Shown here: piece after piece, positions 23,908-33,797 of the stretch | How positions within the stretch are numbered: position 1 is the stretch's first letter | Layout: each line of letters begins with the position of its first letter | Origin: Ursus arctos | Taxonomy: Eukaryota > Chordata > Mammalia > Carnivora > Ursidae | DNA: 64,000 nucleotides | Assembly: GCF_023065955.2 (NCBI RefSeq) | Contig: NW_026623089.1 | Span: forward strand, 37,044,767 to 37,108,766 | Direction of reading: 5' to 3' | Notes under the pieces: model-generated | What the model saw: only the letters and a program-made list of their open reading frames with translations | Database searches by the model: none | Told to the model about the DNA's origin: nothing | Made by a program: the position numbers and the translations under genes

Positions 23908-24693
23908 TTGTCAGAGCATAAATTTAAAATAACAATGATTAATATGTTTAGGGCTCTAATGGAAAAAGTGGACAACATGCAAGAACAGATGGTTAATGTA
24001 ATTTGGGGGACGGAAACTTTAAGAAAGAATCCACAGGAAATTCTAGAAATCAATACACTCCAACAGAAAAAGAATGCCTTGAAGGACTCAGCAGGAGGCT
24101 GGACATGGTCAAGGAAAGAATCAGTGAGCTTGAAATATGTCAATAGAAGCTTCCCAAACTGGAATGCAAAAGGAAACAAGTATAATAATAATAAAGGAAT
24201 GAAATATCCAAGACCTGTGAGGCAAGTACAACGGGTACAACATATGCATAATGGGAACACCAGAAGGAGAAGAAAGAAAGGAGCAAAGAAATATTTGAAG
24301 TAATAGCAGCTGAAAAATTTCCAAAAGTAGTGACAGATTCCAAACCACAGATCCAGGAAGTTCAGAGAACCCCAAGCAGGATAAATACTAAAAAATGTAT
24401 ACTCTGGCATATCATATTCAAAGACAGAGAGAAAATCTTGAAAGAAACCAGAAGGAAAAACACATTATCTCGAGAGGGACAAGGATAAAAATTATATCAG
24501 ACTTCTCTTTAGAAACCAGTCTTGTTTTTCTTCAGAATGAGATATTCAAAGTATTAAAAAAGAAAATCACCCTGGATTCTGGGTCTGGCGAAATTATCCT
24601 TCAAAACTGAAGGAGAAATTAAAGCTTTTACAGACAAACAAAATTCTGTCTTTAGTGCACTTGCCTTGCACAAATGTTAAAAGAGGTTCTTCA

Positions 24694-24890
24694 GGGGCGC
24701 CTGGGTGGCACAGCGGTTAAGCGTCTGCCTTCGGCTCAGGGCGTGATCCCGGCGTTATGGGATCGAGCCCCACATCAGGCTCCTCCGCTATGAGCCTGCT
24801 TCTTCCTCTCCCACTCCCCCTGCTTGTGTTCCCTCTCTCGCTGGCTGTCTCTATCTCTGTTGAATAAATAAATAAAATCTTTAAAAAAAA
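24694..24890 (+). mobile_element. Carnivore SINEC element, bear-like variant
   Basis: Full-length copy. It starts GGGGCGCCTGGGTGGCACAG, the tRNA-derived head. The body includes CGTGATCCCGGCGTTATGGG and AGGCTCCTCCGCTATGAGCC, then a CT-rich segment and an A-rich tail. A target-site duplication AAAAGAGGTTCTTCAG flanks it. The head keeps an RNA polymerase III A-box-like TGGCACAGCGG and a degenerate B-box-like GGGATCGAGCCCC. It is low in divergence, so relatively recent, and lies inside the very old L1. Confidence 0.96.
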
Positions 24891-25237
24891 AAAGAGGTTC
24901 TTCAGAGAGAAAGAAAATAATAAAGTTCTGGAACTCAGATCTGTATAAAAAAGGAAGAACATTAGAGAAGGAACAAGTGAAGGTAAAGTAAAAACTTCTA
25001 TTTAAAAATTTTTAATTGTTCTAACATATAACTTCAAAATAATTATAGCAAGAAGCATCGGGTGATTATAACTTACAAAATGGAAGGAATAGAAAATAGT
25101 AACAAATATGGTAGATATTAGTCCAACTGTATAATTTTAAACATCAATGGTCCAAATATACCACTTTGAAGACAGAAACTGACAGAATGGATACAAAACA
25201 AAACAAAATTACACGTTGTCTGTAAGAAACCTACTTT

Positions 25238-25470
25238 ATTTTCCCCAAATTTTTATTTAAATTCCAGCTAGTTAACATACAGTGCAATATTAGTTCCTGG
25301 TGTAGAACTTAGTGATTCATCGATCGCATATAGCACCCTAATCACAAGTGCCTCCTTAATCCCCGTCACCCATTTAGGCCATCCCCCTGCCTACCTCCCT
25401 TCCAGTAGCCCTCAGTTTGTTCTCTATAGTCAAGAGTCTGTTTCTTGGTTTGCCTCTTTTTTTCCCCCTA
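25238..25470 (-). mobile_element. Very short L1 3' end insertion, antisense
   Basis: About 233 bases of L1 3' untranslated region in reverse orientation (CCAGCTAGTTAACATACAGT, AACTTAGTGATTCATCGATC, CACCCATTTAGGCCATCC). It has a target-site duplication TAAGAAACCTACTTT (25,223-25,237) repeated with one mismatch at 25,471-25,485. No coding sequence is retained. It is older than the insertion at 23,211, judging by its divergence from the same 3' region there. Confidence 0.88.
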
Positions 25471-25500
25471 TAAGAAGCCTACTTTGAAAACAGGTACAAG

Positions 25501-25722
25501 AGGACGCCTGGGTGGCTCAGTCAGTTAAATGTCTGACTCTTGGTTTCAGCTCAGGTCCTGATCTTGGGATCATGGGTTGGAGTCCTGTGTTGGGCTCTGT
25601 GCTCAGTGGGGAGTCTCCTTTGGATTCTCTCTCCCTTTCTCCCTCTGCCCCTCCCCCCACTCATGTTCATTCTCTCTCCCTCTCTAAAATAAATAAATAA
25701 ATCTTTAAAAAGAAAACCCAAA
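25501..25722 (+). mobile_element. Carnivore SINEC element, older type
   Basis: Sense copy with head ACGCCTGGGTGGCTCAG, body words TGATCTTGGGATCATGGG and GCTCAGTGGGGAGTCTCC, a CT-rich segment and an A-rich tail. An imperfect duplication (AAACAGGTACAAG left, AAACCAGGTACAG right) flanks it. It belongs to a different, older subfamily than the SINE at 24,694. Confidence 0.93.
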
Positions 25723-26945
25723 GAAACCAGGTACAGGTAGATTAAAAGTAAGGGGATGGGAAAGATATACTATGCTAACAAAAATTAAAAGAAAGCTGGA
25801 ATGGCGATATTAATTTCAGGCAAATTGACCTAAGAACAGGAAAAACCTGCAGGAGTAAAGAGGGACATTACATAATGATAAAGGGTCAATTTTTCAAGAA
25901 GACCTACTACTTAATGTGTATGCACCTCACAACAGAGCGTCAAAGGCATGAGACTGAAGCTGGTAGAAGTGCAAGGAGACACAGATGAATTCACTACTAT
26001 GATCGGAGACTTCAACCCCCCTTTATCAGTATTGCCAGATCCAGCAGGCAGAAAATCAGTAAGAACATAGTTTAACCGAACAACACCATCGATGAACTGG
26101 GTCCTCCTCCATCCACCAGCAGAACACACATTCTTCTCAAGCTCGTTAGGAACATTCATCAAGACGCACCGCTCTCTGGGCCATAAAACACATTGAACAA
26201 ACTTAGGAGAATCGAAATCATACAAAGTATGCTCTCAGACCACAGTGGGATTAACTAGAAAACAATAACAGAAAGACAGCTGGAAAATCTCAAAATATTT
26301 GGAGATAAAAAAAAACACTTCAAAATAACACATGAGTCAAAGAGGAAATCTCAAGAGAGATTGAAAATATTTTCAATTAAATGAAAATAAAAATATGACA
26401 CCAAAACTTGTGGGATGTGGCAAAAGGAGTGCTTAGAGGGAAACTGATAGCATCAAATGCATATACTAGAAAAGAAACAGGATTTAAAATCAATAATTTT
26501 AGAAAACCAGTGGGAGGAGAGCAGTGCAAACCTAAAGCAAGCAGAAGAAAGAACAAAAATCAGAGCAGAAACCAATGACATTGGAAACCCAAAACAACTG
26601 ATAAAATCAACAACATCAAAATCTAATTCTTTGCAAATATTAATAAAGTTTATAAACTTTTAGCCAGGTTAACCTAGAAAAAAAAATAAGAGACAAAATG
26701 TTAGTATGAGAAGTGGAAGAGGGACAACTACTAGGACCAGATGGGCACACAAAGGACAAAAAGGGAATATTATGAACAATTCTATGCTCACAGATTTGAT
26801 AACTTGGATGAAATGGACCAGTTCCTTAAAGGAATGCGGAAGACAAGAAACTAGGAAATGGCCCGATTATTTAAATAGGAAAAACCAACAAACTAGCCTT
26901 AAAACTCTAAGATGCAAATGCTGTCATTGATTTAGTTCAAAAAAT

Positions 26946-27159
26946 GTTAGCGCATAAGTCAATTGTTACTTAACATTTGTAGTAAGAACGTGATGATGAC
27001 AAAGGAGGGATATAGGTTCAGCAACCGTAAATGTCAGTCTGTTCCCAAGGAGCAGAGGAAGCCTTTGAAAACTCAAATCAAGCCTCTCCACTCCCCTCCA
27101 GAGATGCTTCCAGCAGCTCTTTGTTGCTCAGGGGAGGGGGACTAGACTCTCCCAGGCCC
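26946..27159. other. Unassigned sequence, no gene seen
   Basis: Nothing recognised between the old L1 and the L2 fragment. The left part could be further eroded L1. Confidence 0.45.
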
Positions 27160-27345
27160 AGCTCACTTCTCCTTATCCCAGAATGTTCTTTTCCACATTT
27201 TGTGCCACCGGCTGTACTGGCCTCTCAGGTCCCTAGAGTGTCATGCTCCCCGCTGGAGTCCTCTGCTAACTTCTTCACTTCTGGATCTTGGCTCATGATC
27301 ACTTCCTCAGGGAAGACTTCCTGTGTTAGGCGAGGTTTTCCCCCG
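27160..27345 (+). mobile_element. LINE2 (L2) fragment, sense
   Basis: Words of the sense L2 3' region: TGTACTGGCCTCTCAGGTCC, TCTGCTAACTTCTTCACTTC, CCTCAGGGAAGACTTCCTG. Further L2-like words at 27,640-27,690 (TGGTCATTGCTGTGTCCCC) and at 27,890-27,945 (GCGAATGAATGAACC) may be the same element, split. Confidence 0.6.
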
Positions 27346-27424
27346 CCTCTGTGTTCTCCTGATTTAAAAATAAAGAGCAGATTTGTTTGAGAGCAGTTAT
27401 ATGGGCCAACCCCTTCCCCCATGT

Positions 27425-27570
27425 TACCTCATCCTATTCTCCAACCCTGTAGGGAAGGTACGAGACCCTCCACTTACAAAGGGAGAGACGGAAGTCGGGA
27501 GAAGGACAGTCACTGGCCTAAGGTTATCTCAGGCTGGCAAGTGGCAGGGCCCGGACCCTAATCAGGCAGT
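27425..27570 (-). mobile_element. MIR SINE fragment, antisense
   Basis: Reverse-orientation MIR core words: CCACTTACAAAGGGAGAGAC, CACTGGCCTAAGGTTATCTC, GCTGGCAAGTGGCAGGGCC. Confidence 0.65.
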
Positions 27571-28207
27571 TAGTATGTATACAGAAACGGAAAACGAGGA
27601 CTAATTTAACGAATCCTCCTTGCCTCTACTCTGAAAGAGGAGGACAGGTCTGTCTTGGTCATTGCTGTGTCCCCATTGCCTGAAAAAGCTCTTGTTTAGA
27701 GCAATTGTGCAGTGTAGCGTTTCTAACTAGAAGAGGAGCACCCCTTCATCCTGGCCCTGATCTGCCGGTGCCTCCCTATCTCAGCTTTGACACTCTGGCC
27801 GGCACTGTCCGTCTGGCGCACTGTCCTGGGAGTCCTTGAGGGAGGGCTTGGAGCTGTCTTTGTCACCAGTGCGCCGCCGCGCTGTCTGGCGCAGAGCCAG
27901 GCCCAAAAGAGGCAGCTCGGCGAATGCGAATGAATGAACCAGCCCCGGAGGCTGATCTCTCTCCGGAAACCATCCTTGCTCCATTACCCCACCAGGTACT
28001 AATGCTCAAATTAGGAACTTCGAGCCCCACGCACCCAATACAAAAGAGAAGACTTCACACACAAAAATGTCAGAACATCTCTAGCTTTTAAAAAAAAAAT
28101 ATGATATAACTACATAAGGAAAAAATGAGAATGCTTTGGACAAATGACAAAAATCTAGGAAATTTTAGGTATAATATAACGAAGTATGTTCTTTTTTCTT
28201 TTCTTTC

Positions 28208-28214
<7 letters not shown>
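27571..28214. other. Unassigned sequence with L2-like scraps
   Basis: Apart from the two short L2-like pieces near 27,650 and 27,920 I recognise nothing. The end, from 28,080, is A/T-rich and leads into the CT repeats. Confidence 0.45.

Positions 28215-28254
<40 letters not shown>
28215..28254. repeat. (TC)n microsatellite
   Basis: About 19 uninterrupted CT dinucleotides, preceded by TTTC units. It directly abuts the tail side of the SINE at 28,255. Confidence 0.97.
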
Positions 28255-28261
<7 letters not shown>

Positions 28262-28448
28262 AAGATTTTTTATTTATTTATTTGACAGAGAGAGACAGGC
28301 TGCGAGAGAGGGAACACAAGCAGGGGGAGTGGGAGAGGAGAAGCAGGCTCCCAGCGGAGGAGCCCGATGTGGGACTCGATCCTGGAACGCCGGGATCACG
28401 CCCTGAGCTGAAGGCAGACGCTTAACAACTGCACCACCCAGGCGCCCC
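28255..28448 (-). mobile_element. Carnivore SINEC element, antisense
   Basis: Poly-T, then AAGATTTTTTATTTATTTATT, GAGAGAGACAGGCTGCGAGA, ACACAAGCAGGGGGAGTGG and the head GCACCACCCAGGCGCCCC. Full-length, young-looking, with microsatellite on both sides. Confidence 0.95.
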
Positions 28449-28491
28449 TCTCTGTCCCTTTCTATCTCTCTCCCTTTCTTTCTCTCTCTCC

Positions 28492-28540
<49 letters not shown>

Positions 28541-28556
28541 TTCTTCTTTCTTTCTC
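28449..28556. repeat. (CTTT)n microsatellite with CT-rich lead
   Basis: TCTCTCTCC-rich lead followed by about twelve CTTT units and a decaying end, lying between two antisense SINEs. Confidence 0.95.
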
Positions 28557-28727
28557 TTTTTAAAGATTTTATTTTATTTATTTGACAGAGAGCAAGAGAG
28601 GGAACACGAGCAAGGGGAATGTGAGAGGGAGAAGCAGGGAGCCAGATGCGGGGCTCAATCCCAGGACCCTGCAATCATGACCTGAGCTGAAGGCAGACGC
28701 TTAACAGCTGAGCCACCCAGGCTCCCC
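28557..28727 (-). mobile_element. Carnivore SINEC element, antisense
   Basis: Second SINE in the same orientation 110 bases from the first: AAAGATTTTATTTTATTTATT, ACAGAGAGCAAGAGAGG, CAATCATGACCTGAGCTG and head CTGAGCCACCCAGGC. Its body differs from its neighbour (AGATGCGGGGCTCAATC), so the pair is two insertions and not a tandem duplication. Confidence 0.94.
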
Positions 28728-28815
28728 TTTCCCTTTCTTTCTTAATTTCTTCCTTCCTTCCTTCCTTCCTTCCTTCCTTCCTTCCTTCCTTCCTTCCTTC
28801 TTTCCTTCTTTTCTC
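28728..28815. repeat. (TTCC)n microsatellite
   Basis: Around a dozen near-perfect TTCC units between 28,752 and 28,800, with TTTC-rich edges. Confidence 0.96.
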
Positions 28816-28849
28816 ACAGAACACATTTATTCCTCAGGATTTTTTCAAA

Positions 28850-29090
28850 AAAATTAAAATCATAGTTTTTTATTGAAATATAGCTGACATACAATATTAC
28901 ATTAGCTTCGGGAGTACAGCTTAGCAATCTGACAACTCTGTATGTTATGCTGTGCTCACTGCAAGCGTAGCTCCCATCCGTCACCACGCAGCGCTCTTAC
29001 GATACCATCGACTATATTCCCTGTATTAGGAAGTATGCTCTTTCCAGTAGCACATGTAGAAAAATATATAACTGGTTTAGCAACTCTGCC
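28850..29090 (-). mobile_element. L1 3' untranslated region, antisense
   Basis: TTTTTTATTGAAATATAGCTG, ACATACAATATTACATTAGC, CATCCGTCACCACGCAGC, ATCGACTATATTCCCTGTAT: the reverse complement of the 3' region of moderately old L1 (L1MA/MB age, by recall). No coding sequence. Confidence 0.8.
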
Positions 29091-29289
29091 TTAACATTTT
29101 GATTAATAGCTTAATCTCAACACAGAGGAAGGGCTCAGGAGACAACCACAATACTGTGTTTTGACTCTCTCAATCAAAATTTTTATCAAGGAATGGAATT
29201 AATACCTAGTAGGAATGTGTATGAAGTTAAATATTAAGGAAAAAAATAGAATGAGAGGGACAGGATTCAAAATTACCCTATCAGGATTA

Positions 29290-29718
29290 AGTTTGACAGG
29301 AACAAACATAAAGCCCCTGTGTTGGGGTTCCCTAAGATACCCCCCCCCCAGTTCAGTGATTTGTTAGGAGGACTCAGAGCACTCGGTGTATTGTACTAAT
29401 GTCTATGATTTATTGCGGTGAAAGGATACAAAGCAAAATCAGCAAAAAGCAAAGGCTCCTTGGCAAGGGAAGAGAGTCCTCTCCTAGCGGAGTCTCACAC
29501 GATGTGCCTACTTCTCCCGGCAACGAACTACAACAACATGTGTTAAACAGCTACTGGGGACACTCATTAGACAATCAGTGCCCAGAGATTTTATGTGGGG
29601 CTGGCAATGTAGGCACCTTCTGCCTAATGTTCCAAAGTTCCAAGCTCCTGGAAGGAAAGCATGTGTTCAGCATAAACTATGTTGTCTGCACACACAATTT
29701 AGACACGGTGATTCATTC

Positions 29719-29753
<35 letters not shown>

Positions 29754-30110
29754 TTTTATTTATTTATTTGACAGAGATAGAGACAGCCAGCCAGAGAGGG
29801 AACACAAGCAGGGGGAGTGGGAGAGGAAGAAGCAGGCTCATAGCAGAAGAGCCTGATGTGGGGCTCGATCCCAGAACGCCGGGATCACGCCCTGAGCCGA
29901 AGGCAGATGCTTAACCGCTGTGCCACCCAGGCGCCCCACGGTGATTCATTCTTATCCGGGAGTTGGGGGAACCCTCCCCAAATCCAGGTCCCCAGACTCT
30001 GGTCAAGGGCTAACTCTGCAAGCAGGCCGTTCTAAGGATAGCAGCCTCAGGCTTGTTATGTTATCTGTTTTATGCATTACCCCACACTAAGATGAGCACA
30101 AATTCATCAC
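29290..30110. mobile_element. LTR-like remnant, family unresolved, split by a SINE
   Basis: Words such as TTTGTTAGGAGGACTCAGAG, TGTCTATGATTTATTGCGG, GTGAAAGGATACAAAGCAAA and CATTAGACAATCAGTGCCC resemble an ERV LTR read in reverse, in my recollection of mammalian LTR consensus sequences. I cannot name the family or define its termini. The sequence resumes right of the SINE with ATCCGGGAGTTGGGGG and GTCCCCAGACTCTGGTC. No coding region for retroviral proteins is visible. Could also be another old interspersed repeat. Confidence 0.4.
29721..29936 (-). mobile_element. Carnivore SINEC element, antisense, young bear-like variant
   Basis: Flanked by a perfect 17-base target-site duplication, CACGGTGATTCATTCTT at 29,704-29,720 and 29,937-29,953. 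A T tract of about 27 is followed by AAAGATTTTATTTATTTATT, the body and a near-perfect head (GCCACCCAGGCGCCCC). The long uninterrupted tail and intact duplication suggest a recent insertion. Confidence 0.97.
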
Positions 30111-30200
30111 CCACAAGTACAAGTGTGGACGGTGATTGACAGGAGTTCAAATAACACAGGTCTCGTGATTTCAGTTGACCTCATGGGTGGAGCTTTAAGT

Positions 30201-30420
30201 ATGATGGAAAAAACGTGACTTTGGAGTCAAAGACTTCTGAGCTCAAATAGCACTTGACCACCTACCAACTTCAAGCTACTTAACTTGAATGTCAACTTCT
30301 TTATCTGTAAAATGGGATAGTAATAATAGTCAGTAAGCTTGAGAGTTAGTGTAGGGATTATAGATAAATTATATAAGGAATCTGACACTCAATAAATGGT
30401 AGCTACTACCATAAAGCTTA
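30201..30420 (+). mobile_element. MIR SINE, sense
   Basis: MIR order in sense orientation: ACTTTGGAGTCAAAGACTTC, CAACTTCTTTATCTGTAAAA, TGGGATAGTAATAATAG, and TGACACTCAATAAATGGTAG. Fairly complete. Confidence 0.8.
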
Positions 30421-30839
30421 ATATGAACCAAAATTATGATGTGACTGGTAAAAAATAATTCATATTTGGGCTTATTATGTCAGTTAGAAGCAGATTTTAA
30501 TCAATATTTGGAAACTATTTCCAAACATGAGCCGTTCAATTACTTAATGGCATAATACATACCAGGGAGAAGTCTCTGGTGGCTGGTGAAGTCCAAAAGA
30601 TCCTTAGAGTCCATTGGATCTGTAAAGAATATTCTTGATGTGGCATGGAGATTGTATCAGGAATCTTCAAAAGGCATAGCAAGGTAGAACATGAAATATA
30701 AAGAACACATTGAAATACGACTCAAATTTAAAGCACTTTTTTAGGAAGATGAAATGATAATTTTAAATTATTGAGTTCTCAGGAGTAGAGTTAAGACAAT
30801 TTCTTAGAAATTACAATTTCAGATTGGCTAAACAAAAGG
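30421..30839. other. Unassigned AT-rich sequence
   Basis: Nothing recognised in these 400 bases. Confidence 0.5.
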
Positions 30840-31010
30840 ATATTTTTCTGACAATTAGATTTTCCAGCATTGGAAGGGAAGACAACTGGAAGTAACGAGT
30901 TCTGGGATATGTCCAAAGGGAAGCCAGGTGCAACATCTGGAACACTGTAGAAGATATTCCTGTATGAAGGGGAATGATGTTGTATTCCTGAGCAATCCTT
31001 TTATGGTATG
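30840..31010 (+). mobile_element. Possible CR1/L3-type LINE 3' fragment
   Basis: Word order CCAGCATTGGAAGGGAAGAC, GGAACACTGTAGAAGATATT, CCTGTATGAAGGGGAATG resembles the old CR1-related (L3) 3' end, as I recall it. Strongly diverged; tentative. Confidence 0.35.
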
Positions 31011-31560
31011 GTATAGAGAAAATCAGTTTTTGCCCGCTCAGCATCCCTTTGTTCTCTTTGTTAGCAAACGCATCCTGGTTTTCCAACTCCCATGCTCTGT
31101 CCATGAAGATTAGCCCCAGGACTCCTTCCCTAACAGTGGGGGAGACATGTGATTCAGACCTGACCACCCAGAGCACTGACTGCTTGTGCTGTGGGGATTG
31201 GTCCAGGGGTGGGCGCATGGGCCAAGACAGGACAATGAGAAACCTCCCAGGGCTCAAGCTGGAGCTACAGGGAGATGTATCTCCTCCTGGTCCACTGGGG
31301 TTGCTAAGGAGATGGCCTGTAAGTCAGTCCTTTGGGACCAATTTGCCACCTGATAAAAAAGCCCTACTAAGAATGCAGCCATCACAGAGGAAACAAGAAC
31401 TACAGTCAGAGACAGGAAATGAGGGAAACTGCCTTGATAAAGTCTTTGAGACCCTAGACCCAGCCGTTCTTCCCAGTTCTAAGCAAATAAAACCCCACTT
31501 TTTGCTAAAAGTGGTTTGAATTAGTTTTTTGTTGAATGCAACCAAATGAGCCTTAAGAAT
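31011..31560 (+). other. Unresolved repeat-like segment
   Basis: The end of the stretch (AAGCAAATAAAACCCCAC, GGTTTGAATTAGTTTTTTG, TGAATGCAACCAAATGAGCC, 31,482-31,553) looks like the 3' end of an old interspersed element that I cannot name. The rest is unassigned. Frames of 156 codons plus and 148 codons minus overlap here and are not recognised. Confidence 0.35.
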
Positions 31561-32295
31561 ATATATGTTCTCTTAGTTGTCGAACATATAGAGATATTTT
31601 ATGATATGAAGTATATTTGCAAACCTCTTCTCATTCCAAAGAGTATGGATGCCATTCAGAAATACAGTAGGGCTAGCTAAAGTTGCTACTCAAAAATAAA
31701 TGCCAGAAAGTCCTACGCAATGGTTAAGGCTCGGGTGCACATTTACCTTGAAGTCTCTCAGGAACCAATCAAAAGAGCATTATTTATAACATCATCCAGG
31801 GAAGACCAGTTGCAGTGTTCATGTAACACGAAGAGTGCTTGGGGATGCTATGTATTTCTCCTATGGGTCTTGGTGAGGAGGTCACATGCTCATCAATCCC
31901 CTTAGAGCGAGAGCAATGAACAAATGTTACCCGTGGTTCTTCATAACACCCTTGCCCTAAACTGGGCATCATAGAAAAGCAAAGGGAAATGAGATCCCAT
32001 CTGTGCAATGTCAAGGCACCTTGGTGCCTTTCAATGTCTAATCACTGAGGACAGCCAACAGCCCTGACAAACCGGCTTTGCTGAAAGGAAGAATTGATCA
32101 AACTTAGAAGACCAAATGGGTCATCTGGCCGTCAGGCGGTATTCTGTGGGTGGTAGGACCTCTATAGCTGGATGTGTAGGCTGATCCCTTTATGTGTTTT
32201 TTCCTGTGAGGGGTCAGTTCTGCCCAACAAGCTGGATGTCCCGGCATGGGGCCACCTTCCAGGAGGGAGGTGTGCCTTTTCCTCAATCACTAAAA
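31561..32295. other. Unassigned sequence, no gene seen
   Basis: No repeat, exon or RNA gene is recognised. Confidence 0.5.
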
Positions 32296-33797
32296 GTACG
32301 ATCTCCTCCAAATAGCCAAATCATGAAAAAGAACAAAGTTAGAGGTCTCACAGATGCTGATTTCAAACTTACTAGAAAGCTGCAATAATTCAAACATTTT
32401 GGCTCTGGAGAAGAGAGACATAAACATCAATGGGACAGAATAGGGAGCCCGGAAATGAACCCTTGTATATAAGGTGATTCGATTTTTGTCAAGGAAGCCA
32501 AGATCATTCAATGAAGGACAGGGCAATCTTTTCATCAAATGATGTTGGGAAAATGGATATCCAATGCAAAAGAAAGAAGCTGAACCCTTGATTTTCACCA
32601 CGTACAAAAATTAACTCAACATGGAACAAAGAACTAATTGTAGGAACTAAAACTACAAAACTTAGAAGAAAACATAGGGGAAAATCTTTATGGTATTGGA
32701 TTTGGTGATGATTTCCTGGATATGACACCAAAAGCACAGGAGACAAAAGTAAGATCAGATAAATTGGACTATATCAAAATTAAAAACTTCTTTGCCACAG
32801 AAGGACAAAATCAACAGAGCACAGGCAACCCACTCCCAGAATGGGAAAAAATATTTGCAAATCATGTAAGGGTTTAATTCCAGAATATATAAAGAATCCT
32901 ACAACTTGACAACAAAACCCCCCTAAATAATCCAGTTAAAATAAGCAAAGATTTGAAGAGATTAGTCTCCAAAGAAGATAGACAAATGGCCAGTAAGCCA
33001 ATGAAAAGATGCTTACTATCCCTAATAATTCAGGAAGTGCAAATCAGAACCACCTGACACACACTGGGAGAATTTTGTGAAAGAACAAAGCGAAACAAAA
33101 CAACAACAACAAAAAAACCCAGAAAATAATAAGTGATGGTGAGGATATGGAGAATTTAGAACCCCGGGCGTGTTGGTGGGAATGGAAAATGGTATAGCTG
33201 CTGTGGAAAATAATATGGCGGTCATCAAAAAATTAAAAATAAGATTACTGCATGATTTAGCAATCTCACTTCTGATATATACCCAAAACAATTGCAAGCA
33301 GGGTCTTGAAGAGACCCTCATATTCACAGCAGTATTGTTTGCAATGGCCAAAAGATGAAAGCAACCCAAATGTTCATCATTCATCCACAGATGCATGGGT
33401 GAACAAAATGTACTATATAGCTACAATGGAATATTATTCAGCCCTAAAAAGGAAGGGATTCTGACACATGTTACCACATGGCTGAAACTTGAGGACATCA
33501 TGCTAAGTGAAATAAGCCAGTCACAGAATGACAAATACTGTATAATTCTCCTTCTACGGGATATCTAGAACAGTCTAATTCATAGAAACAGAAAATAGAA
33601 TGGTGGCTGCCAGGGGCCGAGGGAGTGGAGGGAGAAATGAGGAAGGGTTTAATAGTCTAGTTTCAGTTTCCCAAGATGAAGAAATTCTGGAAATGGGTTG
33701 CACAACGATGTGAACATACTTAACATTAGTGGACAGTTAAAAATGATTTAAGACGATAAACGTTATGTTACACATTTAGCTATTATTTTTTTAAAAA
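32296..33797 (+). mobile_element. L1 (L1MA/MB-type) 3' half
   Basis: Sense L1 with the last third of ORF2: GCAATAATTCAAACATTTTGG, AAGATCATTCAATGAAGGAC, AGATCAGATAAATTGGACTA, CAGAAGGACAAAATCAACAG, ATGGAATATTATTCAGCCC, then ATGCTAAGTGAAATAAGCCA. The 3' untranslated region follows (GTGGCTGCCAGGGGCCGAGG, GGGTTGCACAACGATGTGAA). It ends in an A/T-rich tail near 33,797. Frames are broken by many stops. Subfamily by recall only. Confidence 0.88.

Larger units (their letters stand above)
22741..26945 (+). mobile_element. Very old L1 copy (ORF1 to mid ORF2), carrying at least four nested insertions
   Basis: Segments outside the nested insertions follow L1 order on the plus strand. First comes an A-rich ORF1-like part (23,925-24,650) with AGCAGGAGGCTGGACATGG, TGGGAACACCAGAAGGAGAA and AAGAAACCAGAAGGAAAAAC. 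Then come the inter-ORF region and the ORF2 endonuclease part (25,740-26,700), with GGGACATTACATAATGATAA, GGAGACTTCAACCC, TCTCAGACCACAGTGGGATT, AATCAGAGCAGAAACCAATG. It ends near 26,940 with AACTTGGATGAAATGGACCAG and similar words, before most of the reverse transcriptase. Both frames are riddled with stops, so it is not functional. The left limit is uncertain. Confidence 0.75.

Noticed and set aside
28749..28800. Regular TTCC units as a CRISPR-like or satellite array
   Set aside because: No spacers and a 4-base unit: an ordinary microsatellite.
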